The notes under the pieces were generated by a model. It had not been told where the DNA came from and did no database searches. It saw only the letters and a list, made by a program, of their open reading frames with translations. From Pseudoalteromonas luteoviolacea NCIMB 1944 (GTDB lineage Bacteria > Pseudomonadota > Gammaproteobacteria > Enterobacterales > Alteromonadaceae), in the NCBI RefSeq assembly GCF_001625565.1, contig NZ_AUXS01000097.1, positions 248,001 through 312,000 of the forward strand: a stretch of 64,000 nt of DNA. The letters run 5' to 3'. Shown here one piece after another: positions 19,421-27,975 of the stretch. Within the stretch, counting starts at the first letter, position 1. Each line of letters opens with the position of its first letter. A program made the position numbers and the translations under genes.

Positions 19421-20623
19421 TCAAGTAGATGTCAATTTTGTCAAAATAAACATGTGATAACCAAATTCATTGGCGTACTGAGTGCATATATTCACTTCTT
19501 CCTCTATGTCGCGAAGTGCTGCTGAGTTAGGCATATCTTTTTTTAGTGTGGAGACTCGACTTTGCAAAGGGGAGTAGTAGTTATCCCACGCCCGATTGCT
19601 TTGCCCGAAATGTGTTGTGACTTTATACCCTGCTGTTCTAATTTGCGCTAATCGTGTTTCAACATTTTGCATATCAGGGTAAGCTTTTGACCAATATTTA
19701 AATGTGTCGCGACTTGGTGTATCAACTTTCCAAACTAAATCACTGAATACCAAAGCGCCATGCTGAGCAATAAATGGCTTCCACTGTTTTAATGCATTCT
19801 CAACACCCATAATATAAGCGCTGCCTTCGGACCAAATTAAATCAATACTTTCGGTGTCAAACTTGAGTTCTGTCATGCTAATACACTGGGTTTGCAACCT
19901 ATGAGCAAAGTCTTGCTGCTTAACGCGCTGTGATAATGTGGTGAGGACGGGTTGCTCATTATCGATAGCAACAACATGTGCTTGCGTATTTTTTACTAAT
20001 AATTCAGTTGCATATCCTTTTCCACAGCCTATGTCTAAGATAGTACTGGGTTCGGAGGGGATAAAAGATAAAGCTTTGAGTGTATCTTCGTCGCTGCCAG
20101 GAGCCCAGCGAGAGAGACCTGAAAAGACAGTCATAAAATCAGCCATATATATGTCATGTTCATTCATATCTTTTGACAACCATTTTAGTCTGAGCGCTTC
20201 TTTTTCACTGAAACCTTGGTTTATGAGCCAGCTGAGGTGGGCATCTGGCGCAATAGCGTTCAATTCTTCATGCCAACCTTGTTGGGGAGTATCACCCAAT
20301 ATAGCGAGCAGTAAGTCGTGAGCTTGTTGCTTTTGCTGTATCTCGCTTTTCAATGTAGTTAATCGGTCTCGTAATAATTGGCGGTTAATTTTGGCATCAA
20401 GGCAGGCTTTGCACTCTTTGATAGTTAAACCGCCGGCGAGTAGTTTTTGGATCAATCGTACCCGTTGGAGATCTTTGTCAGAATAGACCCGATAGCCATT
20501 GCTGAGCCGTTTTGCTGTGAGCAGTTGTTGCTTTTCATAGTAAAGTATTGCAGTGCGAGATAGCCCCACGCACTTAGCGAGTTCTGAAATCTTGTACACG
20601 TTTGCTTGCCTGTCTATATTCAA
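19421..20623 (-). CDS. MerR-type regulator fused to a SAM methyltransferase
   Basis: A 400-residue two-domain protein. Residues about 9-80 form a MerR winged helix (KISELAKCVGLSRTAILYYEKQQLL and NGYRVYSDKDLQRVRLIQKLLAGG). Residues about 80-115 are a dimerisation coiled coil, and residues about 165-390 are a class I methyltransferase with the SAM loop ILDIGCGKGYATELL. The effector domain of a MerR regulator is thus an enzyme, so it may sense its own substrate or SAM. The start is uncertain: TTG at 20623 follows AGGAG by only three bases, and GTG at 20599 is the alternative. Its promoter has the 19-base spacer that MerR proteins act on, which suggests autoregulation. The target metabolite is unknown. 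Confidence 0.88.
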   Translation of the reverse strand: MNIDRQANVYKISELAKCVGLSRTAILYYEKQQLLTAKRLSNGYRVYSDKDLQRVRLIQKLLAGGLTIKECKACLDAKINRQLLRDRLTTLKSEIQQKQQAHDLLLAILGDTPQQGWHEELNAIAPDAHLSWLINQGFSEKEALRLKWLSKDMNEHDIYMADFMTVFSGLSRWAPGSDEDTLKALSFIPSEPSTILDIGCGKGYATELLVKNTQAHVVAIDNEQPVLTTLSQRVKQQDFAHRLQTQCISMTELKFDTESIDLIWSEGSAYIMGVENALKQWKPFIAQHGALVFSDLVWKVDTPSRDTFKYWSKAYPDMQNVETRLAQIRTAGYKVTTHFGQSNRAWDNYYSPLQSRVSTLKKDMPNSAALRDIEEEVNICTQYANEFGYHMFILTKLTST

Positions 20624-20669
20624 CGTCTCCTAGCTTAAAGTATAAAGCGATAGACAGGTCAATTGACAA
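20609..20669 (-). promoter_or_regulatory. MerR-type promoter with long spacer and inverted repeats
   Basis: On the minus strand, TTGTCA (20664-20669) and TATACT (20639-20644) are 19 bases apart, the long spacing typical of MerR-regulated promoters. A palindrome GTCAATTGAC lies at 20658-20667. A perfect 9-base inverted repeat, CCTGTCTAT (20609-20617) with ATAGACAGG (20650-20658), brackets the -10 and the start codon region. The operator role is inferred. Confidence 0.55.
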
Positions 20670-20710
20670 ATAATGTATTTGAATGATGTTTGGTGAAAAC
20701 TCAAAAATAA

Positions 20711-20732
20711 AAAAGGGGCTTAATTGCCCCTT
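20711..20732 (-). terminator. Rho-independent terminator of the chemotaxis receptor gene
   Basis: AAGGGGC and GCCCCTT form a stem around a six-base loop. On the minus strand the stem is followed by TTTTTTA, and it sits 20 bases after the stop. Confidence 0.85.
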
Positions 20733-20752
20733 ATTTTAGTTATGTTTAACGC

Positions 20753-23700
20753 TTAAGAAGCAAGGGTTTTTAGGCCAGTGCCGCTTTGTTCAATATTAAA
20801 AAAGTCCATTGTGCCATTCATACTATTGGCTTGATCTGCCATTGATTGGCCAGCAGCGGTTGCTTGTTCAACCAGCGCCGCATTTTGTTGAGTCATTTCA
20901 TCCATTTGTGTGATAGCACTGTTGACCTGAACAATACCTTCAGATTGCTGTTTTGATGATTCGGTTAAATCTTGCATCATAGCGCGCACTTTTGAAGTTG
21001 CTTCAACAATTTCTAATAGGGTTTCACCCGATTTATTGACCAATGAAGTACCTTCTTCAACTTTGGTTTGGCTGTCTCGGATCAAATCTTTGATCTCTTT
21101 TGCTGCTTCAGAAGAACGCTGTGCAAGGTTTCTAACTTCCCCTGCAACCACCGCAAAACCTCGACCCTGTTCACCAGCTCTAGCGGCTTCTACCGCGGCG
21201 TTCAGCGCCAATAGATTTGTTTGGAAAGCAATTTCATCTATCACACCAATAATTTCAGAGATCTCTTTACTAGAGTCATTGATTTCCTTCATTGCCGTTA
21301 CAGCCATATTGACGACTTGACCGCCTTGCTCAGCGCGGCGCTCGGCATCAAGGGAGAGTTCATTGGCGTTTTCTGCCCGTTTACTGCTTTGTTTAACACT
21401 GTCGGTCATGGCTTCCATACTGGCCGAGGTTTCTTCAAGGCTTGAGGCCTGCTCTTCGGTACGTTGGCTTAAGTCCATATTGCCTTGGGCAATTTCATTG
21501 GCGCTTTGAGAAATACTACCAGCGGAAGAGCGAATACTAGATATAATTTCTGTGAGCTTGTCCGCTGTGGTGTTGGTGTCTTCTTTGAGTTTTCCAAATT
21601 TACCTTGATACTGATTAGTGATCCGTTTACTTAAATCGCCATGGGCTAGGGCGCCGAGCATTTGCATGACATCGTCCAAAGCCACCTCAACCGTGCCTAG
21701 TAGGTCGTTAAGCCCCTGACTTAAATTGCCAAAGAACCCTGACTTACCTGTTGGGTCTATTTTTTTACTTAAATCCCCTTGAGAGGCTGCCTGCACGATC
21801 TCATCTATTTCTTTTTCAATATTCACCTCGGCGGTGCGGTCAACCCACTCTAGAACCGTCCCGATGCGCTTGCCATCTACTGAGATCGGGTTTGCAGTGA
21901 GGGCAAAGACTTTATCGCCGATATGTTCAACGCTGCGGTGTGTATCTTGCAGATTTTCAAAAACGAGGCGTTGTTGCTCTGGCTCTAGGTAGAAGTCATG
22001 AATAGCAAAACCGATTAGATTGTTCGCCTCAAACATACCCATGTGCTGTTTAATATCTCGTTCAGATTCTGACATCATATTTTGCAGTGCATTGTTGGCG
22101 TATATGATATTGAGTTCTGGATCTGCGATCATGACATTGCCAGAAACGCTATCGAGAGCGTATTTGACCCGAGCGTTTTCGGAGGCAACCCGAGATTTTT
22201 CGCGCTCAAGGGCTAACCACTGAGTTTTATCTTGCCACTCGATAACGGTGCCTACACGTTCTCCCTCAACTTTTACTGGGCTGGCGACAATGCTGAAGGT
22301 ACGTCCTGCGATAACAAACTCGCTTTGGTGGCTAGTGGCCAAGTCGTCAAATTCCGCCAATAAATTGGTAAAGTGTGTAAAGTAGTGGTCTATTGGATTG
22401 TGTTTGATGGCCTCAGGGTCAAAGCCAATGAGCTCGCTCGAAATGTCTTTTTCAGCAGCTCTAAACATTTGTTCTAGCGCACCATTTAAGTAAATCACTT
22501 GATATGTATCGTCAGTTATCATGACTTGCCCTGATGAGCCATCGAGTGCGTATTTTACACGCGCATTTTCTGACGCGATTCGGGCTTTTTCTTTTTCGCT
22601 GGCAAGCCATTTAGTTTTGTCTTCCCATTCGTATACAAGGCCTACGATATTACCATCTACGATTACAGGACTTGCTACAATGTCGAATGTTCTGCCTGCG
22701 ATATTCAATTCAGTGTTGTAGCTATCGCTTAGGTGCTGCACTGCGTCTTCTAATTCCGAGAAGTCTGGCAAAAATTGACTGAGCGGGTGGTTAAGCAGCA
22801 GCTTACTATCAAAATGAGCATGAACAGAACAAATATCTGTACTGGCAACATCAAACATGGCGTAAATGGCGTCATTTAAATAGATCACCTGATTGCTTGT
22901 ATCAGTTATCATTACACAGGCACTGGCATTGTCTAGCGCACTTTTGATGCGCGCATTTGCACTCGCAATTCGTTTTTCTTCACGTTCTTTTTCTCGTATT
23001 TGGCGCAGGCTTTCTCGCATCGCCATCATGGATTTGAAAACACCTTTTGGCGTGCGTTCATCATATTGTTCATCTAGGTCACCGCGAGAAATTGCGAGCG
23101 CGACTTTTTCCAGCTCATTCGGATCCTTGCCCAGCTGAGCCATGACATTTCGTGTTAGTACAAACACAATGCATCCACTGAGCACCAATGCAATCAAAAA
23201 GGTGACGAGGATATTGCCAACAGCTGATTCGTTTTCTTCTTTGAGTCGTGGTCCAAGTCGGTCTTGGTCTGTTTTCACCGAGAGTTTTAGATCATCAACC
23301 AGCTTAGCAAACTTAGGACCAAGCACATCTAAGGTATTGGTTACCTTATCGTTGCGATCTACAATGATATCGTGAACACTCAAATACGCCTGTTTGTACT
23401 GTGCTTCTAAGACCCTCACTTGGTTGATTATGCCACGATTGGCTGCCGTATTTGTCAGCTGCTCTATCAAATCCATTTGTTGCTCAAAAGCACTAAATTC
23501 TTGTTTAACCCGTTGGTCAGCGCTCTCATCGTTGCTCTCGAGGTATTTAATGACGTATAGCCGGCCCAGTAGTAAATTCCGCATGGCGACACCTGTTAAG
23601 TAGGCAAGCTGGGTGTTATTACTTTCCGATGCACTAAACATTAACTTGGTCAGCTCTCTTTCCATTTGCGGACCAATTACGTTCAACTTATTGAGTACTA

Positions 23701-24124
23701 GGTCATTACGTTGGACTCGGTAAGATTTAATCAAATCGAACGTCTCGTTATATACCGCAATTTTGGCGATCAGCTCGCGTACCATCTGAGCGCGTTCAGG
23801 TTTGTTGATTTCTCGTGTTGCATCATCAAGTAGGCTCTCTACTTGAGTAAAATATTCGTCGTATTGTTGTATGTCTTTATCGCTGCCGGTGAGCAAAAAA
23901 TCTTTCACATTCATACGCACCATCAACATGTTAGATTGTAAAATGCCTGCAAGATTGCTGTCCCGAGCAAGCTCTCGGTAATCTTTAAAGCCATCTGATG
24001 CCATTTTCAGTGCAAAGTAGGAAATAAAGCCAATCACGGCTAACGTGATCATGACGGCTGAAAAAGCTGCTATGAGCTTCGCGCGCAGTGTAGAAATGAG
24101 GTTGAAAGGTATGGAATTAGCCAT
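20753..24124 (-). CDS. Methyl-accepting chemotaxis protein with three PAS domains
   Basis: A 1123-residue membrane chemoreceptor that should signal through CheA/CheW. Order: TM1 (about 14-34), a roughly 270-residue helical periplasmic sensor, TM2 (about 306-327), HAMP (starting at RNVMAQLGKDPNELEKVALA), and three similar cytoplasmic PAS units, each announced by NAR[VI]K.ALD and VMI[TA]D near residues 395, 520 and 645. After these comes a second HAMP-like segment (DDVMQMLGALAHGDLSKRI) and the signalling hairpin with IDEIAFQTNLLALNAAVEAA and EQGRGFAVVAGEVRNLAQRS. There is no CheR-binding pentapeptide; it ends GLKTLAS. The PAS units could bind haem, flavin or a small ligand, but no diagnostic residue is clear. 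PAS units 1-3 look internally duplicated. It is monocistronic. Confidence 0.95.
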   Translation of the reverse strand: MANSIPFNLISTLRAKLIAAFSAVMITLAVIGFISYFALKMASDGFKDYRELARDSNLAGILQSNMLMVRMNVKDFLLTGSDKDIQQYDEYFTQVESLLDDATREINKPERAQMVRELIAKIAVYNETFDLIKSYRVQRNDLVLNKLNVIGPQMERELTKLMFSASESNNTQLAYLTGVAMRNLLLGRLYVIKYLESNDESADQRVKQEFSAFEQQMDLIEQLTNTAANRGIINQVRVLEAQYKQAYLSVHDIIVDRNDKVTNTLDVLGPKFAKLVDDLKLSVKTDQDRLGPRLKEENESAVGNILVTFLIALVLSGCIVFVLTRNVMAQLGKDPNELEKVALAISRGDLDEQYDERTPKGVFKSMMAMRESLRQIREKEREEKRIASANARIKSALDNASACVMITDTSNQVIYLNDAIYAMFDVASTDICSVHAHFDSKLLLNHPLSQFLPDFSELEDAVQHLSDSYNTELNIAGRTFDIVASPVIVDGNIVGLVYEWEDKTKWLASEKEKARIASENARVKYALDGSSGQVMITDDTYQVIYLNGALEQMFRAAEKDISSELIGFDPEAIKHNPIDHYFTHFTNLLAEFDDLATSHQSEFVIAGRTFSIVASPVKVEGERVGTVIEWQDKTQWLALEREKSRVASENARVKYALDSVSGNVMIADPELNIIYANNALQNMMSESERDIKQHMGMFEANNLIGFAIHDFYLEPEQQRLVFENLQDTHRSVEHIGDKVFALTANPISVDGKRIGTVLEWVDRTAEVNIEKEIDEIVQAASQGDLSKKIDPTGKSGFFGNLSQGLNDLLGTVEVALDDVMQMLGALAHGDLSKRITNQYQGKFGKLKEDTNTTADKLTEIISSIRSSAGSISQSANEIAQGNMDLSQRTEEQASSLEETSASMEAMTDSVKQSSKRAENANELSLDAERRAEQGGQVVNMAVTAMKEINDSSKEISEIIGVIDEIAFQTNLLALNAAVEAARAGEQGRGFAVVAGEVRNLAQRSSEAAKEIKDLIRDSQTKVEEGTSLVNKSGETLLEIVEATSKVRAMMQDLTESSKQQSEGIVQVNSAITQMDEMTQQNAALVEQATAAGQSMADQANSMNGTMDFFNIEQSGTGLKTLAS

Positions 24125-24493
24125 ATTAAAATTCCCTTGTACCGCAGCAGTTGCGTGAAATAAAAAAGTCCTGAACTCAAGTATAGAAGCTAAATCGCAA
24201 TGCGTTTTATTATTGACAACAGAAGTGCTCAGTTGGCCAATAGATTGCCTTAAGTGGAGTAATAAAATTGTTGGGGATGCTGTTTAGGTGATTGATTAAT
24301 ATCAATTAATTTGTATTTTGATAAGTGCAGAGGTAGTTGAAATTAGATTCGCATCAAGTTGTGACACTGGATTTAGTCATTTCGTATCCAAATAGGGAAA
24401 TTCAATGAATATGCAGTGTAATAGGCTGTTACCTCGAATCGCTGGTATTTAAATTAAGTGTATGATATCAAATCGTTTAGATGTTTTTGTTTC
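24125..24493. other. Divergent intergenic region, no gene seen
   Basis: About 370 bases separate the chemoreceptor (-) from the GNAT gene (+). It must hold promoters for both, but no clear element was identified. Confidence 0.5.
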
Positions 24494-24508
24494 AGGAGCA
24501 AACATATT

Positions 24509-24961
24509 GTGAGTAGTATAGTGACAATTAGGCTGGCAAAGGACGATGAAATCCATTGGGTAAATGATCAATATCAACGGGTCGGGTTTAAATTATCCAG
24601 TATCGACAGTGATGTGATAGCAATCGCGCTTATTGATGGTCAAAAAGTTGGAGTTGGACGAGTTCAACAAATTACTGAGCATGCCGCAGAACTAGGTGGT
24701 ATGTATGTTAATCCAGACTTTAGAGGTGTCGGGGTGGCTGCAAAGTTGGTGGCATTTTTGGTCGACAATGCGTCACAATACGCAAATGTGTTTTGTTTAC
24801 CTTTTGCTCATCTTGCTAAGTTTTATGAAAAGTATGGGTTTAAGCCGGTAGAGGCTGATGAACAACACGTGCCTGATATCGTATTGAGTAAACACCATTG
24901 GTGCAATGAAATGTATGAGCACGAGATCCTATTGTTTGTCAAAAACAGTAAGAGTTCATAA
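24509..24961 (+). CDS. GNAT family N-acetyltransferase
   Basis: A 150-residue acetyltransferase of the GNAT fold. The acetyl-CoA loop is visible as MYVNPDFRGVGVAAKLVAFL (residues about 70-89, the Q/RxxGxG/A region), and the late LAKFYEKYGFKPV segment is typical of the family. The start is GTG at 24509 with AGGAG at 24494-24498; the longer frame from 24458 would add a Cys-rich 17-residue stretch with no family match. It is followed after 11 bases by a Crp/Fnr-like regulator, so the two probably form an operon. The acceptor substrate is unknown. Confidence 0.87.
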   Translation: MSSIVTIRLAKDDEIHWVNDQYQRVGFKLSSIDSDVIAIALIDGQKVGVGRVQQITEHAAELGGMYVNPDFRGVGVAAKLVAFLVDNASQYANVFCLPFAHLAKFYEKYGFKPVEADEQHVPDIVLSKHHWCNEMYEHEILLFVKNSKSS

Positions 24962-24972
24962 TTGGCGATTGT

Positions 24973-25566
24973 ATGGATGAGCTAGAAAATAGGCTGTTTT
25001 TGACGCAGCTATTAATGCAAGTCGTTCAGTTTAATGAGCATGAAATAGAATTGGCACTCGATTTTTTTTCGTTTAATACGTTTGAGCCTGAATCGCACCT
25101 TTTTGTTAGCCAAGATATTGTGACAGAAGTGCATTTTGTATTGTCAGGTATTGGCCGTTATTACTACCTGGATCGCGACGGAAAGGAGTTCAATAAGTCT
25201 TTGGTGAAGCAAGGCGGGGCATTTACCAGCATTGGTTCGCTTGTAGACAACAGTCCAAGTCCATTTTATGCCCAAGCACTAACCCAATGTAAAATAGCGT
25301 CGATACGTTATGACGAACTGGTTACCCTGGCAGAAGAAAATACCAACTGGGGTCGATTTGTAAGAAAGGTTTACGAGCGGCTAGCGCTTAAAAAAGAGCG
25401 TCGTGAGGCCAGCTTTTTGTTATTGAATGCGCAGCAAAGATACGAGCAATTTCTCATGGAGTTTGGCAGCGAAAGCGAAAATATAGCGCTCAATCAAGTT
25501 GCAATGTATCTTGGTATCACAGATGTGAGTTTGTCTCGGATTAGAAAAAAGATGGGCTTAACTTAG
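24973..25566 (+). CDS. Crp/Fnr family transcriptional regulator
   Basis: A 197-residue protein with an N-terminal cyclic-nucleotide-binding-like beta barrel (residues about 25-125; GIGRYYYLDRDGKEF is the usual core) and a C-terminal helix-turn-helix (NQVAMYLGITDVSLSRIRKKMGL). There is no FNR-type Cys cluster, so direct iron-sulphur oxygen sensing is unlikely. The canonical cAMP-contacting residues are not evident either. It overlaps no gene and sits directly after the GNAT gene, and may regulate that operon. Proteins of this short type are widespread as regulators of nearby small-molecule genes; the ligand is unknown. Confidence 0.88.
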   Translation: MDELENRLFLTQLLMQVVQFNEHEIELALDFFSFNTFEPESHLFVSQDIVTEVHFVLSGIGRYYYLDRDGKEFNKSLVKQGGAFTSIGSLVDNSPSPFYAQALTQCKIASIRYDELVTLAEENTNWGRFVRKVYERLALKKERREASFLLLNAQQRYEQFLMEFGSESENIALNQVAMYLGITDVSLSRIRKKMGLT

Positions 25567-25626
25567 GTTAAGGCAATATGTAGGGCAAAAAATTATTGTT
25601 ATGTTTTTATCGACAGGAAACATGAC

Positions 25627-26073
25627 ATGCAAAAACTACTGCCACCGTATTTATATTTGATCACCCTAGCGGCGATGGGAATCACCTGCTGGTTATTTTC
25701 TAACGCACATTTAGTAACTTATCCATACAATTTAATTGGCTTGCCCATTGCTATATTAGGAATTGTATTGTCTGGCGTCGCGAAAAGAACCTTCTCTCAA
25801 TTGAATGTGAACGTACTGACTTTTAACGAGCCAAGTCAGCTTGTCACACACGGTGCATTTCATTACTCTAGAAACCCTATGTATTTAGGGTTTGCTGTAT
25901 CCTTGCTGGGATTTAATATTTTGATGGGCGTTAGCTTAATCGCGCTGCTCCCATTACTAATGTTTATTGTGATTACTGATCGTTGGTACATCCGCTTTGA
26001 AGAGCTTGCCATGCATAAGAAGTTTGGTAAAAAGTATGCATTATACTGCGCACAAGTGCGGCGTTGGCTGTAA
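25627..26073 (+). CDS. Isoprenylcysteine carboxyl methyltransferase-like membrane protein
   Basis: A 148-residue integral membrane protein with about four hydrophobic segments. The ICMT/PEMT-family signature is present in the C-terminal half: HGAFHYSRNPMYLGF followed by RWYIRFEELAMHKKFGKKYALY (the RHPxYxG and Ex(8)F.Y pattern of SAM-binding membrane methyltransferases). In bacteria such proteins methylate lipids or small molecules, and prenyl-Cys substrates are not expected. It is 60 bases after the Crp-like gene on the same strand. Confidence 0.82.
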   Translation: MQKLLPPYLYLITLAAMGITCWLFSNAHLVTYPYNLIGLPIAILGIVLSGVAKRTFSQLNVNVLTFNEPSQLVTHGAFHYSRNPMYLGFAVSLLGFNILMGVSLIALLPLLMFIVITDRWYIRFEELAMHKKFGKKYALYCAQVRRWL

Positions 26074-26115
26074 GAATATAATCAAAATTTTGAGGGGGAG
26101 GGTGGTTGCTGTGAA

Positions 26116-26658
26116 GTGACAGCTCAAAGGAAAATGAAGCACGTAGTAACATTGAGAAAATTAAAAAAGACAGATCAAGCATACTTGGTACGCCACCTTA
26201 ATGACGCAAAAGTGACGCAATATTTATCAGCTAGGATCCCGCAACCTTATACGCAACAAGACGCTAGCTGGTGGTTGGAAATAGGATGCGAGCAAAATGC
26301 AATAAATAGGGCAATAGAAATCGATGGTCAGTTTTGCGGCGTAATCGGGGCGTATCTGCCAGAAAGTAATTTATTGTCTACTGCCGCAGAGATTGGATAT
26401 TGGGTTGGTCATGAATTTTGGGGGATGGGGGTAGCGACACAGGCGGTAATGCTCTTTACAACCTTAATATTTAACGACTCAGATGTCGTTGAGTTAATTA
26501 ACCCTGTTTCTTCCCCTAATAAAGCATCCATCCGGGTTATGGAAAAAGCGGGGTTTAAATTAAAGCTGGTGAGCGAGAAAACGGCCAAACATCAACAGCG
26601 CCTGTTTGATGAACATGTATATGTGCTCAATCGGCCTGCTGCTCTCGGTGCAGTCTAA
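26116..26658 (+). CDS. GNAT N-acetyltransferase, RimJ/RimL type
   Basis: A protein of about 174-180 residues of the RimJ/RimL acetyltransferase subgroup. Family marks are TLRKLKKTDQAYLVRHLND at the N-terminus, AEIGYWVGHEFWGMGVATQA (the acetyl-CoA loop), and VSSPNKASIRVMEKAGFK near the C-terminus. The start is unclear: GTG at 26116, or ATG at 26134 six codons later, where AAAGGA is close but tightly spaced. This subgroup includes ribosomal-protein acetylases and antibiotic-detoxifying enzymes; no substrate is assignable here. The gene is followed by a terminator facing the second precursor peptide. Confidence 0.87.
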   Translation: MTAQRKMKHVVTLRKLKKTDQAYLVRHLNDAKVTQYLSARIPQPYTQQDASWWLEIGCEQNAINRAIEIDGQFCGVIGAYLPESNLLSTAAEIGYWVGHEFWGMGVATQAVMLFTTLIFNDSDVVELINPVSSPNKASIRVMEKAGFKLKLVSEKTAKHQQRLFDEHVYVLNRPAALGAV

Positions 26659-26741
26659 GGCAAGGACACTCTATGTCAGCGCGGTTAAACAGGACTGCTG
26701 CCTTCTTATTTTATCTCTTTTTTCAGTGATTAAAATGGATT

Positions 26742-26779
26742 AAACAAAGCGACCTTGAGCTCAAAAGGTCGCTTGTTTA
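26742..26779. terminator. Bidirectional terminator
   Basis: AAGCGACCTT (26747-26756) and AAGGTCGCTT (26765-26774) are flanked by AAACAA and TTGTTTA. It lies between the GNAT gene and the converging precursor-peptide gene. Confidence 0.85.
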
Positions 26780-26799
26780 TTACTCAGTCGTTCATCGCA

Positions 26800-26967
26800 T
26801 TATTGAGGAATGCAAGCTTGCGGATGAGTACATGCCCAAATAGAGCGACATGCTGCACGCGTTTCTACTTGAGGCTTTCCGCCAGCAACATTAGGTGTAA
26901 GGTCTTTGTCCAAAGGACGGTTGTTAGAAAGGTTTTTTAATGCGTTTTTTTTCATTGTTAATTTCAT
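26800..26967 (-). CDS. RiPP-like precursor peptide with VAGG leader and three-Cys core, 55 aa
   Basis: A 55-residue peptide. The leader MKLTMKKNALKNLSNNRPLD ends in NVAGG at about residues 28-32, followed by a core of about 23 residues with three cysteines (AACRSIWACTHPQACIPQ). A strong ribosome site AAGGAG lies seven bases before the ATG. Its leader is similar to that of the peptide at 16087-16218. The form (Lys-rich leader, GG cleavage site, Thr/Ser- and Cys-bearing core) is that of a ribosomally made, post-translationally modified peptide. Candidate modifications are lanthionine or other thioether rings; there are no adjacent LanB/LanC, radical SAM or transporter genes, so processing would have to be encoded elsewhere. 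A SpoU-type methyltransferase lies beside it, but that is an RNA enzyme. The gene is too short for usual gene callers. Confidence 0.68.
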   Translation of the reverse strand: MKLTMKKNALKNLSNNRPLDKDLTPNVAGGKPQVETRAACRSIWACTHPQACIPQ

Positions 26968-27355
26968 TTGTATCTCCTTGATTTGTACTTAATTGTACAT
27001 TTACAAAGCTAACGAATACTTAAGCTTGATTCAACGCAAATACATGAACTGTTACATTCATTGAATATTTGGAGGGGGAATAATCTATTTGTGGCCATCA
27101 ATAAAAATATGTGTATTTGCTGATTTTTTTATGGGCGTTTTTAATGAATTGTTTTATATACTTTCTTTTTCTTGAATAGTGTTTTTTGTTGATTAGTGAC
27201 AATTGATGTGAAGGTATTTTCGCAATTGTTACAGTTTGTTTCGATACAGGCATAATGGAAATATTTCATCCGACTGACACGATATGACGCACGTGATACA
27301 ATCGCCCGTCAAAATTATTGGTTGTATTTTTGCCGTTTGTAGAGAGTTAAATAGT
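26968..27355. other. Divergent intergenic region
   Basis: The region between the precursor peptide (-) and the RNA methyltransferase (+) is AT-rich. An upstream in-frame ATG at 27284 exists but is judged not to be the start. No RNA gene or clear operator was seen. Confidence 0.45.
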
Positions 27356-27859
27356 ATGAGTGAGTCGTTTGCAGCGATTGGATTAGTAAACCCTAAATCG
27401 CCTACTAATGTTGGAGGGGTGCTGCGTGCAGCAGGGTGCTATGATGCAAATGCTGTATATTTTAATGGTAACCGTTACGCAAAAGCTGCTAAATATCATA
27501 CGGATACAAAAAATATTGCCGACAATATTCCAATCCAACAAGTAGACGATCTTACCAGCTTAAAAATAGCAGGCAGAGCACTTGTGTGTGTCGAGTTGGT
27601 TGAGGGCGCGACGCCATTACCTCAATTCAGCCATCCTGAAAATGCGCTTTATGTTTTTGGCCCAGAGGATGGTAGCTTGCCACAAGATATTGTTGATGCG
27701 GCAGATGCTGTGGTTTATGTACCAACAACGGGGTGTATGAATTTGGCTGCAACTGTCAATGTCTTGTTGTATGACCGTATGGCAAAGCGCTCGACAAACT
27801 TTGATAAAGGCCAGATATTAGCAAGCCGAGATACCAATAACCGCCTAACGGTAGGATAA
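27356..27859 (+). CDS. TrmH/SpoU-family RNA 2'-O-methyltransferase
   Basis: A 167-residue SPOUT-fold RNA methyltransferase that should transfer a methyl group from SAM to a ribose of tRNA or rRNA. Conserved blocks: IGLVNPKSPTNVGGVLRAAGCY at the N-terminus (the NxGxxxR motif), LYVFGPEDGSLPQDIVDAAD (the FGxExxG motif), and VPTTGCMNLAATVNVLLYDRM (the SxNxxxA region). Together these form the knotted SAM site. The ATG at 27356 is chosen because homologues begin a few residues before the IGLV block; an in-frame ATG at 27284 would add 24 residues. The exact RNA target cannot be told from sequence. It ends at a terminator shared with katG. Confidence 0.9.
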   Translation: MSESFAAIGLVNPKSPTNVGGVLRAAGCYDANAVYFNGNRYAKAAKYHTDTKNIADNIPIQQVDDLTSLKIAGRALVCVELVEGATPLPQFSHPENALYVFGPEDGSLPQDIVDAADAVVYVPTTGCMNLAATVNVLLYDRMAKRSTNFDKGQILASRDTNNRLTVG

Positions 27860-27945
27860 TTCCGAGTGTGAAGGGTGCTTATTGAACAGATAAAATGAGT
27901 GTCGAATGTATGTTTGCTGCAATGAAAGTTAATTGGCAACGGTAA

Positions 27946-27967
27946 AAGCCGCGCAACGGCGCGGCTT
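27946..27967. terminator. Bidirectional terminator between RNA methyltransferase and katG
   Basis: AAGCCGCGC (27946-27954) and GCGCGGCTT (27959-27967) form a GC-rich stem with an AACG tetraloop. The sequence AAAA precedes it on one side. Confidence 0.85.
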
Positions 27968-27975
27968 GTATATAT

